A stretch of 39,773 nucleotides of DNA from Metallosphaera yellowstonensis MK1 (GTDB lineage Archaea > Thermoproteota > Thermoprotei_A > Sulfolobales > Sulfolobaceae), in the NCBI RefSeq assembly GCF_000243315.1, contig NZ_JH597761.1:611334-651106 (forward strand). Reading direction: 5' to 3'. Below the pieces are notes generated by a model. That model was given only the letters and a program-made list of their open reading frames with translations. It was not told the DNA's origin and searched no databases. Shown one piece after another: positions 26,763 through 33,972 of this stretch. Each line of letters begins with the position of its first letter. Position 1 is the first letter of the stretch. The translations under genes and the position numbers were made by a program.

Positions 26763-27272
26763 ATGACCAAAGAGAACAGGGAGTTACAGAAGTCCCTCAT
26801 GGAGGCGAAGGAGAGGATAGTTAACGGGGATGTCAAGCAGGGAACTGAGCTCATAGGAAAGGTCGTGAATTCCTCCAATATAAGGGAGGCTAACTGGGTC
26901 ATCTGCAACATAATAGACGCGGCGGAATGCAAGTACGTGGTCGAGACCCTGGAGAGTATAGGTAAGATCTTCGACATAACCACCTGCGGAAACTTGAAGA
27001 GGGTCATAACTTGTCACGCCATGAGGGGCGTACTCAACGAGTATGTGGATATAGCCCTGGGGGCCCTGGTGAAGAGGAGGAGAGAGGATCTCCTGGACAG
27101 GCTGGCCCAAGAGTTGATGAACGCCGACCCCAAGTTCCTGGTGAAGCTCGCCTCAGCCTACGGTGAGTTGGGTAATACCAGGAAACAGGGAGATCTCCTC
27201 AGGGTAGCGTGCGAGAAGGGACTCACAGAGGCCTGTAGGAATATTAATCAGGTCTACCCACGGCTCTCATGA
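26763..27272 (+). CDS. conserved-looking helical protein, possible regulator, upstream of pyruvate kinase
   Basis: 169 residues, almost wholly alpha-helical with repeats of about 35 residues (ELQKSLMEAKERIVNGDVKQ, KYVVETLESIGKIFDI, DPKFLVKLASAYGELGNTRK, LLRVACEKGLTEACRNI), like HEAT or TPR folds. Four to six cysteines (NWVICN, AECKYV, TTCGN, ITCH, VACEK, EACRN) are notable for a hot acidophile. No family name known to me. The stop overlaps the pyruvate kinase start (ATGA) and a TATA box precedes it, so it is the first gene of the pyk transcript. Confidence 0.75.
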   Translation: MTKENRELQKSLMEAKERIVNGDVKQGTELIGKVVNSSNIREANWVICNIIDAAECKYVVETLESIGKIFDITTCGNLKRVITCHAMRGVLNEYVDIALGALVKRRREDLLDRLAQELMNADPKFLVKLASAYGELGNTRKQGDLLRVACEKGLTEACRNINQVYPRLS

Positions 27273-28630
27273 GAAGAACTAAGATAGTGGCGACGCTGGG
27301 GCCCTCCTCCCTCAAGTTAATTTCTCAACTCTCCAAGTTCGTGGACGTATTCAGGGTCAACTTCGCTCATGGGGATGAGAACAGCAGGAGGGAGTACGTG
27401 AGACTCATCAGGGAAGAGGCACCTGACTCTTCCATCCTTATCGACCTCCCAGGCCCTAAGCTGAGGGTGGGAGACATAGGGAGGATGGAGCTCAAGAGGG
27501 GACAGGAGGTCCTCTTCTCTCCCAAGGGTGGGATCACGGTTGAGGACCCCGTGTTCTACTCTAGTGTTAAGGAGGGTTCCGTCATCCTCATCTCCGACGG
27601 CCTCATAAGGATTAAGGTGACGAACGTTTCTGAGGACGAGGTCAGGGGTGTCGTATTGGATGAGGGAGTGTTGACCTCCAGGAAGGGGATAAACATACCT
27701 GACCTCAATCTGAGGAGCGGACTCACCCAGAGGGATCTGGAGTTGCTGGAGGAGGCCATCTCACTCAAGGCAGACTACGTAGGGCTCTCCTTCGTCCTCA
27801 GCGCTGAGGACGTTAGGAAGGCGAAGGAGAGGATAAAGGGGAGGGCGTGGGTAGTATCCAAGATCGAGAAGAGGCAAGCCGTGGAGAACCTGAAGCAGAT
27901 AATTCTTGAGAGCGACGCCGTCATGGTAGCCAGGGGAGACCTTGGAGTGGAGATAGGCCTGGAGAACCTACCGTACGTGCAGAGGAAGATAATCTCCACC
28001 TCTAAGACCCTGGGGAGACCGGTAATCCTGGCCACACAGGTGTTGGAGTCCATGGTCCTGAACCCTATGCCCTGGAGGGCTGAGGTCATAGACGTTGCCA
28101 ACTCCGTCTACCAGGGGGTGGATGCAATAATGCTGAGCGATGAGACAGCTTCAGGTTCCTATCCCCTGGAGGCAGTGAGGTACCTTCACCGCATCATAAC
28201 TTCCTCAGAAGACAAGGTGAGGTCCACGAGGCCCACCCCCTCAGGTCCGGACGACGCCGTCGCCTCAGCCTCGCTGGCCCTCGCTGAGACTTCCAAGTCG
28301 AAGCTAATAGTGGTGCACACAAGGAGCGGACTCACGGCCCTCAGGGTGTCGAGACTCAGACCCAGGAGTCCCATACTCTGCCTGACCCCGGATCCCGAAG
28401 TCGCGAGGAGGTTAAGGCTCTGCTGGGGGATTACAACGGTGGTGGTGAAGGGTCCCTCATCCTTGGACGAGATGGTTTCCTTGGCCGTGGAACACTGTAG
28501 GAGGTTAGGGGTCAAGGGTAGCGTGGTCATAGTCGCCGGGGATCCGTCCACGGAACCGGGGAGGACGGACTTCATCAAGCTCCACAACCTGGATGAGGAG
28601 AAAGGCTTAAAATCTACTAAGAAGATTTAA
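27269..28630 (+). CDS. pyk: pyruvate kinase
   Basis: 453 residues, final ATP-forming step of glycolysis (phosphoenolpyruvate plus ADP to pyruvate). Conserved segments in order: KIVATLGPSS (5-14), FRVNFAHG (28-35), LIDLPGPKLRVGD, ILISDGLIRIKV, the catalytic Lys region WVVSKIEKRQAVENL, the metal and substrate segment MVARGDLGVEI, the ATQVLESMV and RAEVIDVANSVYQGVDAIML run, then SDETASGSYPLEAV. The C-terminal allosteric domain is shorter than in bacteria, as in other archaeal enzymes. Start ATG overlaps the upstream gene; the GNAT gene follows after only four bases. Confidence 0.95.
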   Translation: MRRTKIVATLGPSSLKLISQLSKFVDVFRVNFAHGDENSRREYVRLIREEAPDSSILIDLPGPKLRVGDIGRMELKRGQEVLFSPKGGITVEDPVFYSSVKEGSVILISDGLIRIKVTNVSEDEVRGVVLDEGVLTSRKGINIPDLNLRSGLTQRDLELLEEAISLKADYVGLSFVLSAEDVRKAKERIKGRAWVVSKIEKRQAVENLKQIILESDAVMVARGDLGVEIGLENLPYVQRKIISTSKTLGRPVILATQVLESMVLNPMPWRAEVIDVANSVYQGVDAIMLSDETASGSYPLEAVRYLHRIITSSEDKVRSTRPTPSGPDDAVASASLALAETSKSKLIVVHTRSGLTALRVSRLRPRSPILCLTPDPEVARRLRLCWGITTVVVKGPSSLDEMVSLAVEHCRRLGVKGSVVIVAGDPSTEPGRTDFIKLHNLDEEKGLKSTKKI

Positions 28631-28634
28631 ATAT

Positions 28635-29096
28635 ATGGAGCTGAGTATAAGCATACCGCTGTCGATCAGGGAAGCTAGGAGGGAGGACGCTGATGGGATA
28701 TACCAACTCTACTCCTCTCTTTCCCCAGAGGACCTCTACATGAGGTTCTTCAGTTTCCACAGGGTTACCAGGGGAGAGATAGAGGAGTTGGTCAAGGGTG
28801 GGGACCACGTGACGCTAGTGGCCGAGGAGGGAGGAAAGATAGTGGGAGAGGCAACCCTATACAAGGACGGGGAGTTCTCCTTGGTTGTGGACCCCAGGGA
28901 GAGAGGAGCGGGACTAGGTACCAAGCTGGTCCAGGAGTTAGTGAGGAAGGCTAAGGAGATGGGACTCAGGGAGGTGAGGTTTTACACGTTGCCGGACAAC
29001 ATGCCTATGATAAGGATCGGGAGGAGACTGGGCTTCAAGCTGACCTTTGAGGAGGACGAGGTCCTGGGAGTCCTGAAGTTGGATCACCACTCGTAG
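28635..29096 (+). CDS. GNAT-family N-acetyltransferase
   Basis: 153 residues with the GNAT order: N-terminal REARREDADGIYQLYSSL, motif D/A strand VAEEGGKIVGEATLY, the acetyl-CoA pyrophosphate loop VVDPRERGAGLGTKLVQELV (R/Q-x-x-G-x-G/A pattern) at about residues 89-108, and motif B RRLGFKLTFEED. The substrate is not indicated. It starts four bases after pyk and converges on the regulator gene, overlapping its end by 13 bp. Confidence 0.85.
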   Translation: MELSISIPLSIREARREDADGIYQLYSSLSPEDLYMRFFSFHRVTRGEIEELVKGGDHVTLVAEEGGKIVGEATLYKDGEFSLVVDPRERGAGLGTKLVQELVRKAKEMGLREVRFYTLPDNMPMIRIGRRLGFKLTFEEDEVLGVLKLDHHS

Positions 29097-29434
29097 GGGC
29101 AGGAATAGTCCTGAAGCCTCAACTTCTTTCTAGCTAAGCTACACAGGGGACACATGTTCACTACTTCGTTGTTTGTGAGTTTGACCGCGAAGTTCCTGAC
29201 GACTTCCATGAACTCGGGGTCAGATTCCAGGACGTGTTTGTAGGGCGTATTGGCCCTCTTCCCCCTGAGGTAATAGCTCGCCTCTGCGGGGGTGAGGCCC
29301 AGGAGTGAAGCGGCCTTGAACTGTGAGAGACCCTGTGACACGATCTCCTTAACGAGGATAGCCTTAATACTTGGGATTATGTCCCTCATGGCCACTTCGC
29401 AGGGTACGAGCAGTTTTGAGGATCCATCTTTCAT
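29084..29434 (-). CDS. COG2522-type HTH transcriptional regulator
   Basis: 116 residues. N-terminal LVPCEVAMRDIIPSIKAILV and a lambda-repressor-like helix-turn-helix, GLSQFKAASLLGLTPAEASYYLRGKRA (about 36-62), are followed by a C-terminal cluster CPLCSLARKKL ... YSCPYEW (four cysteines counting C9) that may bind metal or sense redox. This matches the archaeal COG2522 regulators. The ATG at 29434 is preceded by the A+T-rich AACATAAATATC. Targets are not evident. Confidence 0.8.
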   Translation of the reverse strand: MKDGSSKLLVPCEVAMRDIIPSIKAILVKEIVSQGLSQFKAASLLGLTPAEASYYLRGKRANTPYKHVLESDPEFMEVVRNFAVKLTNNEVVNMCPLCSLARKKLRLQDYSCPYEW

Positions 29435-29481
29435 AATAACATAAATATCATTGTTTAACGACCTTTAAAGTTTTAGTATGA

Positions 29482-29828
29482 ACAATGGTTATGGGAATCT
29501 TTGGGAGGTAATACCAAGAAGTGGTATTAGCGAGAAGTTTTTCGACGTCGTCCTGCTGAAAAGGTGCGGAAGTGCCGATCGAGTTCGCTAGGGAGAGTCT
29601 GTTAAGGAGATCAACAGGCTGGGCGTGGTTAGGGGAAGAGGAGGAACAGGAAGGTTAACTGGCACTAGTCCTCGTGGTCCTGATCAACGGGAGTGCCAGA
29701 GTCGTCAGGGAGTCGGGAGCTTAACCTGGGGAGCGTGGAGGCGTTCCTCAGCTTCTAGAACGTCATTTAGGCTAACCACCTGGGCTGATGAAAATCTCTA
29801 AGTTACGTTAAAGTCCCATAACTGCTGT
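29482..29828. mobile_element. internally deleted copy (347 bp) of the ACAGCAG-type IS
   Basis: Left end ACAATGGTTATGGGAATC and right end GTCCCATAACTGCTGT. It joins the 5' part of the transposase region (start, then QLGVV-like remains) to its last codons and lacks everything between. The arrangement matches the 285-bp copy at 37710-37994. Confidence 0.75.
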
Positions 29829-29887
29829 TTAATAAATAACCAAGTTTTGGTTAACATGAAAACTGGCACGAAATAACTTATGCAAAT

Positions 29888-30280
29888 CTATATAGATTTT
29901 ATGAAATCTTCTAGAGAAATAGTGTTTTTCTTTCCTATTAAGTCCTTATCGTTGGACACTAAAATAAGTCCTAAAGATGTAGCAGCATAAAGGTAGGACG
30001 CGTCGTAATAAGTTAAACCTCCTTTCACTGCAGTTTTGATCACTTCTTCAAGAGGAGGGTCTTCTATTACGTTAAATTTTCTCAAAAATTTATGAAAAAA
30101 CATCGCAAGGGCTATAGGGTCTTTAACCTTTTTACGTAGGTAATGCTCCTTCCATATTGCATTACCTACCTCGTAGAATGTCAGACTAAGCACGTGAATT
30201 TTGCTAGGGTCTATCTTGTCTACATAGTTTAAGAGTGGATACAGAGCTGAGGCGTCGAAAAGAAACCTCTTATCTTTCAT
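29888..30280 (-). CDS. vapC: VapC-type PIN-domain toxin
   Basis: About 130 residues from ATG at 30280. First acidic residue in FLFDASALYPLL, second around TFYEVGNAIWKEHY, third in GLTYYDASYLYAA and fourth in ILVSNDKDLIG: the PIN nuclease quartet. VapC toxins cleave RNA. A longer frame up to 30319 lacks PIN sequence at its start, so I use the ATG that overlaps the vapB stop by 11 bp. Pairs with the antitoxin immediately upstream. Confidence 0.88.
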   Translation of the reverse strand: MKDKRFLFDASALYPLLNYVDKIDPSKIHVLSLTFYEVGNAIWKEHYLRKKVKDPIALAMFFHKFLRKFNVIEDPPLEEVIKTAVKGGLTYYDASYLYAATSLGLILVSNDKDLIGKKNTISLEDFIKSI

Positions 30281-30494
30281 TTCTACTCTCCCTAATATCT
30301 GTTGTCCAATCATCTTCACTTACGTCTGACATTAATTCTTTAATTTTCATTGCTATGTCTTTAATTTCTTCCTTTTCTTTTTCCCTTATCGCATCCTCCA
30401 AAGCCTTTTCCACTACTTTTCTAATGTTGATTCCTAATTCCTCAGCTCTCTTCTTTATCTCCTTTGCTACTCTCACGCTAATTACGTCAGACAT
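30270..30494 (-). CDS. vapB: VapB-type antitoxin (ribbon-helix-helix-like)
   Basis: 74 residues: SDVISVRVAKEIKKRAEELG INIRKVV is the beta strand plus two helices of a CopG/RHH-like DNA-binding domain, followed by a long charged helix (EKALEDAIREKEKEEIKDIA) and the acidic tail SEDDWTTDIRES that would cover the toxin. Overlaps vapC. The 6-bp inverted repeat at 30503-30519 just upstream is a likely operator. Confidence 0.85.
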   Translation of the reverse strand: MSDVISVRVAKEIKKRAEELGINIRKVVEKALEDAIREKEKEEIKDIAMKIKELMSDVSEDDWTTDIRESRNER

Positions 30495-30502
30495 GAATAC
30501 AT

Positions 30503-30519
30503 ATACGAGATATTCGTAT
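30503..30519. promoter_or_regulatory. inverted repeat ATACGA-N5-TCGTAT upstream of vapB
   Basis: Perfect 6-bp arms at 30503-30508 and 30514-30519, 9 nt before the vapB ATG (30494) and overlapping a TATA-like region. Position and symmetry fit autorepression by a dimeric RHH antitoxin. Confidence 0.5.
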
Positions 30520-30545
30520 ATAAGAGTTCCGTATACGTGCGCTCT

Positions 30546-30759
30546 ATGTCACTATTCTAAGTGGCTCATGTTAAGAGGGACCTAACTTTGTCTCATCGTA
30601 TTTTTGTTTGTCCTAATTGTGGTTCGACTGTTAGACCGTGACTATAATGCTTCCCTCAACGTCCTGAGTAGGGTTGGAACGACAGTGCCTGTGAAGCTGA
30701 GAGCTCTACCCTTGGCACGCCTTGACCGTGAAGCGGGAAGCCCACTTCTGGCGGGGTAG
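30546..30759 (+). pseudogene. tnpB 3'-end remnant (IS200/IS605 type)
   Basis: Plus strand reads VAHVKRDLTLSHRIFVCPNC and then, after a one-base shift near 30643, [20 protein letters not shown] and REAGSPLLAG before TAG at 30757-30759, followed by the right-end sequence GGCGGGGTAGTTCACC. A premature TAA and loss of the first zinc-finger cysteines show decay. Only the last about 70 codons survive. Confidence 0.75.
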
Positions 30760-30774
30760 TTCACCTTTAACTCT

Positions 30775-31100
30775 ACAGCAGTTACGGGACTTTAACGTAA
30801 CTTAAAGATTTTCATCAGCCCAGGTGATACGCCTATATGACGCTCGAGGACCTGAGGAAAGTGGAGGCGTACCTCAGGTTAAGCTCCCAGCTCCCTGAGG
30901 ACGTTGTTGATGGTGAAGGTCGTGAGGTAGCCCTGAAGCCTCCTTCAGAAGGACGAGTCCCAGGGCCTTGAAGACCCTTGGAGCTCCTCGATCTCCGGCC
31001 AGGCAGGCCTCCTCGCTGAGCGAGAGGTCGGTGGTGTAGAGGTACCTGGTGTACGTCATGGAGTCACGTTTACGTTCCGGGACGTGAGAGGTCTTCATTT
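30775..31100. mobile_element. 3' fragment of the ACAGCAG-type IS
   Basis: Starts with ACAGCAGTTACGGGACTTTA, then minus-strand C-terminal transposase sequence (out-of-frame pieces of SLSEEACLAGD and RYLYTTDLS). The opposite IS end is missing; sequence similarity stops near 31100. Confidence 0.7.
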
Positions 31101-31240
31101 ATCAACAAAAATTTATTATAAACAAATATAATAAAGATTTCTATCAATGTGAAAAAGGATTCACCACAATTTTTGTAAGGTTGTTAATGACAACATTGTG
31201 CTCAAAACAAATTAATATCTAAAGTATATAGTTAGGAATT

Positions 31241-31507
31241 ATGGATGAGTGGGGATTTAGCCAATCTGGTTTTCAGATTTCCACGAATTTTCCGCTCTTA
31301 TCATTCCCTGGCACTGCTTTTCAAGTGATAGTAGATAATGATTTCGGTAATCTTATAGTTGAATTTAAGAGGAGTGTTGAGAAAAGTTTCGAAGGTGAGG
31401 CTTTTGTTACTATTGGAGTTGACGAGAACGGTAGGATAGCTTACATCTCAATAGAACCGTTAGATAAAGATCTAAAAGAAGGGATAAAGGGGATTAAAAA
31501 TGAGTGA
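31241..31507 (+). CDS. small unknown protein, first of an AT-rich three-gene unit
   Basis: 88 residues, beta-rich with VIVDNDFGNLIVEFKRSV and VTIGVDENGRIAYISIEPL, and an acidic helix at the end (DKDLKEGIKGIKNE). The VDENGRIAYISI segment is reminiscent of DUF2283-like small antitoxins, but the match is weak. Overlaps the next gene by 8 bp. The region is much A+T-richer than the core genes, a sign of transfer. Role unknown. Confidence 0.6.
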   Translation: MDEWGFSQSGFQISTNFPLLSFPGTAFQVIVDNDFGNLIVEFKRSVEKSFEGEAFVTIGVDENGRIAYISIEPLDKDLKEGIKGIKNE

Positions 31508-31889
31508 AGTCCTGGACTATACATTACAAGAAATTCGAGAAGGAAAGTATAAGATAGAAACTGATGAGGAAAACCTAGAACTAATTCTCCACCCTGTTTT
31601 GTTTAAAGTGTTCAAGAAGGATGATAAATACTTTTTCGTGGTTCAAAACATTATATCTGTGAATACTGATAAACCAAGGTTTGGCCCTCTTTGCTCTAGC
31701 AACACTTTAAATTCTAGACCAGCCCGGATCAGGAAGACAGAGGTTTTAAACGAGCCTAAGATCGTGTTGAAAATAGATGAGAAAATTTTCAACATTATAA
31801 TAAATGTTACTAATATTTCAATTTATCCGGATTATAGGGATTCATTTGGCTCGCCATGCGTGATGGTCTCAACGGTGGTCCTATATTAA
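31500..31889 (+). CDS. unknown protein, second gene of the AT-rich unit
   Basis: 129 residues: LQEIREGKYKIETDEENLEL, a beta-rich middle VLFKVFKKDDKYFFVVQNII, and IDEKIFNIIINVTNISIYPD. No recognised motif. The stop (31887-31889) overlaps the beginning of the third frame, giving a translationally coupled set of three. It may be a third partner of a toxin-antitoxin-like module, but this is only positional inference. Confidence 0.6.
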   Translation: MSEVLDYTLQEIREGKYKIETDEENLELILHPVLFKVFKKDDKYFFVVQNIISVNTDKPRFGPLCSSNTLNSRPARIRKTEVLNEPKIVLKIDEKIFNIIINVTNISIYPDYRDSFGSPCVMVSTVVLY

Positions 31890-32172
31890 GTGTGAATTTA
31901 CGAGACATGCTCAAGAAAGGCTAAGACTTAGGTTAGAAGAACTAAGCAAAAATTACGGGATAGAAATAGCAGGTGAAATTCAGAGAGTAATTGACGAATT
32001 TTGCAAAGCTGAAAAGATAGCTGCTAAAAAACTTAATGATGAGGAAAGCTATTGCAAAAAATTAAGCTTTAATTGTTTATATCTTATCATGGTTTTTGTA
32101 CAGTTTGATAAAAGAAGAATTATCACATTATTTCCTACCAATAGACCATCAACGGTAAAGAAATTTTGTTAA
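31885..32172 (+). CDS. possible RelE/DUF4258-like protein without a canonical start codon
   Basis: 95 codons: IKCEFTRHAQERLRLRLEEL, then EIAGEIQRVIDEFCKAEKIA and CLYLIMVFVQFDKRRIITLF ending PSTVKKFC. The pattern FTRHAQERLR followed by a beta sheet with RRIITLFPT resembles small ParE/RelE or DUF4258-type toxins. The only sensible start is ATT at 31885 (expected M-K-x-E-F-T), so either a rare start is used, the true start codon was mutated, or it is made by re-initiation after the overlapping stop. Missed by start-based ORF calling. Confidence 0.45.
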   Translation: MKCEFTRHAQERLRLRLEELSKNYGIEIAGEIQRVIDEFCKAEKIAAKKLNDEESYCKKLSFNCLYLIMVFVQFDKRRIITLFPTNRPSTVKKFC

Positions 32173-32237
32173 CTTCACCGAAAGGGTGTTATATATATAT
32201 ATTTATTATCTAACACTGTGGCTTAGCTGACTTCCTT

Positions 32238-32775
32238 ACAGCAGTTATGGGAATCTTAGGGAGGTAATACGAAGAAGTCGGTATTAGCGAGAAGTTTTTA
32301 TTTTTCGACGTCTTCCTGCTCAAAAGATGCTGAACGGAAAGGGATCGATCGAACTCGCTAGGGAGAGGCTGGTCAAGGCGGTCAACCAGGTTCTGGGCGT
32401 GGTCAGGAGGAACGGGAGGAGCAGGAAGGTCGGGTTGGCGCTAGCCCTCACGGTCCTGGTAGGTGGGAGGGCCAGGGTGAGGAACGCGGCCGAGACGTTC
32501 GGGTTGGAACGTGAACTGATGGGGCGTTGGGAGAACTCGACGACGCGTGGGGACTGGAGGTCCTGTCAGGCTGGTGAAGGGTCAGATCGTCATCGTAGAC
32601 GACACCGTGGACCACGACGCTCTGGGTAGACGTGAGCCCATGAGAACTACTGGACCTACTGCCACACCCACGGGAGATTCGAGAGGGTTAAGATCCTCAC
32701 GGTCGTGATGGTGGACCTCAAGCAGGACTTTCACGGTTTCCCTTACGCCGTGAGGAAGATGTTGGACTTGTGAGG
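32238..32775. mobile_element. 5' half of the ACAGCAG-type IS
   Basis: Begins ACAGCAGTTATGGGAATC and carries the first half of the transposase; similarity stops at about 32775 near VRKMLDL. The other terminus is missing. Confidence 0.7.
32327..32774 (+). pseudogene. transposase of the ACAGCAG-type IS, N-terminal part, frameshifted
   Basis: MLNGKGSIELARERLVKAVN, then GRSRKVGLALALTVLVGG and FGLERELMGRWENS. Frame changes near 32555 lead to VKGQIVIVDDTVDHD (first catalytic Asp of a DDE enzyme) and later YWTYCHTHGRFERVKIL, VVMVDLKQDFHGFPYAVRKM (second Asp region). The protein belongs to a DDE family that I cannot name with confidence. Non-functional fragment. Confidence 0.7.
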
Positions 32776-33190
32776 GTAAGGTAGAGATACATTAGATTAT
32801 AATAGCTGAAACTGTAAGTAATATTGCAGTTAACCTATAAACTAAGGAATTAAGATTTTATCCACACAACAGCGGGGAATACTCTAGTGTCTCTAACTTC
32901 TTTTATAGTTCTCTTTAACTAATCGCCAAACAGAGCGCGTTAAACCAGTACAGTACAGCAGTTATGGGACTTTCCCTTAAATATCGCCCTGTAATCAAGG
33001 CAAAATCTAATAACTTCTGTACAGTATTTATTGGAAAATCCAAGGTCGGTTATTACGTGCTTCCAGAGCGTGGGTCTAGACAGTGACACCAGGAAGACAC
33101 CTAGTGAAACTCTACGTTAAAGCTTAACCTATCCCTTATAGAACGAATTTCCTACCACTTGAATTTAGGGCATTTTAATTCAACAATCCG
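32776..33190. other. intergenic region containing a 66-bp MITE
   Basis: Apart from the MITE at 32955-33020 no gene is seen; A+T-rich sequence between the IS fragment and vapBC 2. Confidence 0.5.
32955..33020. mobile_element. 66-bp MITE, copy 2
   Basis: ACAGCAGTTATGGGACTTTC at the left and TAATAACTTCTGT at the right, with the core TCGCCCTGTAATCAAGG shared with 23643-23708. Its left end is identical over the first 18 bases to the IS ends at 33973 and 39359. Confidence 0.75.
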
Positions 33191-33583
33191 TTAAACTACT
33201 TCTACTCCGTGTCTTTTAGCGAGGCTCTTCAGGGCCTTGTCCTTAGTAGCTAAAGGTAATTTATTTTCAATAGTGTGAGCTAAAATCACAACATCGTTAT
33301 ATCTGGATAAGCTTAACCTTTCTTTGGTCAATATTTCTAAAGCTATACCTATAATGTTATCATTATCGCACAGGATTTTAGTCCTCTCATTAGCCACGTA
33401 ACTTTTTATGTACTCTACGTTGTCGATGTTGTTAGCTCTTAGAAACCAAGTAAACTCATGGATAACTAAGGAGGGGATCAGCCATTCCTCAAGGCTGTCT
33501 AATAATTCCCCGGCTTCTTTATGAAACTCCGAATCTTCTACTAGGTCATAGATTAAGATGTTTGTGTCAATGACTGCTTTCAT
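33191..33583 (-). CDS. vapC: VapC-type PIN-domain toxin, second pair
   Basis: 130 residues, typical full-length PIN protein: AVIDTNILIYDL (Asp 6), IPSLVIHEFTWFLR (Glu), RYNDVVILAHTIEN (Asp, about 94), PLATKDKALKSLA (Asp, about 115). RNA-cleaving toxin by family. The start overlaps the upstream antitoxin gene by 17 bp. Not closely alike the VapC at 29888; the two pairs have different antitoxin folds. Confidence 0.9.
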   Translation of the reverse strand: MKAVIDTNILIYDLVEDSEFHKEAGELLDSLEEWLIPSLVIHEFTWFLRANNIDNVEYIKSYVANERTKILCDNDNIIGIALEILTKERLSLSRYNDVVILAHTIENKLPLATKDKALKSLAKRHGVEVV

Positions 33584-33794
33584 TTAAACCCCTTTCTATG
33601 TCCCTTTCGATCTCCTCAATAGTTAACTTCCTTCCCAATTTAATTCTCGGTCTTACGGTTGAGACTTTCTTTATTATTATTTCGTCTTCTTCTACGTAAA
33701 ATTCTAAAATATCCCCCTCATGTATGCCTAGCCTGTTTCTTATGGAGGCGGGGATTGTAACTTGATAGTTTCTGGTAACCTTTACCCTTTCCAC
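33567..33794 (-). CDS. vapB: AbrB/MazE-type antitoxin partner of VapC 2
   Basis: 75 residues. The swapped-hairpin domain is plain: VKVTRNYQVTIPASIRNRLG followed by IHEGDILEFYVEEDEIIIKK, then an acidic helix EEIERDIERGLNE that would contact the toxin. A minus-strand TATA-like TTTTATATATAAC lies about 26 nt upstream of the ATG, consistent with a leaderless transcript. Confidence 0.9.
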   Translation of the reverse strand: MERVKVTRNYQVTIPASIRNRLGIHEGDILEFYVEEDEIIIKKVSTVRPRIKLGRKLTIEEIERDIERGLNESSH

Positions 33795-33972
33795 GACTTA
33801 CTACTTAATCTAGTTATATATAAAACTTTCTAGTAACACACTCTACACCGGACTTTTCCGCGTGCGGGTGATTAGGTATTTACAAAGTTGGGGGGCTCTG
33901 GAAACCCTTCCAGATTGAAGAGATGTCAGATCTTGGTGCGTATAATTAACAAGTCACAGTAGCTTCTAACTA

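Noticed and set aside
26554-26763. 69-codon plus-strand ORF upstream of the 26763 gene
   Set aside because: Non-ATG start, no family features, and it runs through the probable TATA box of the next gene.
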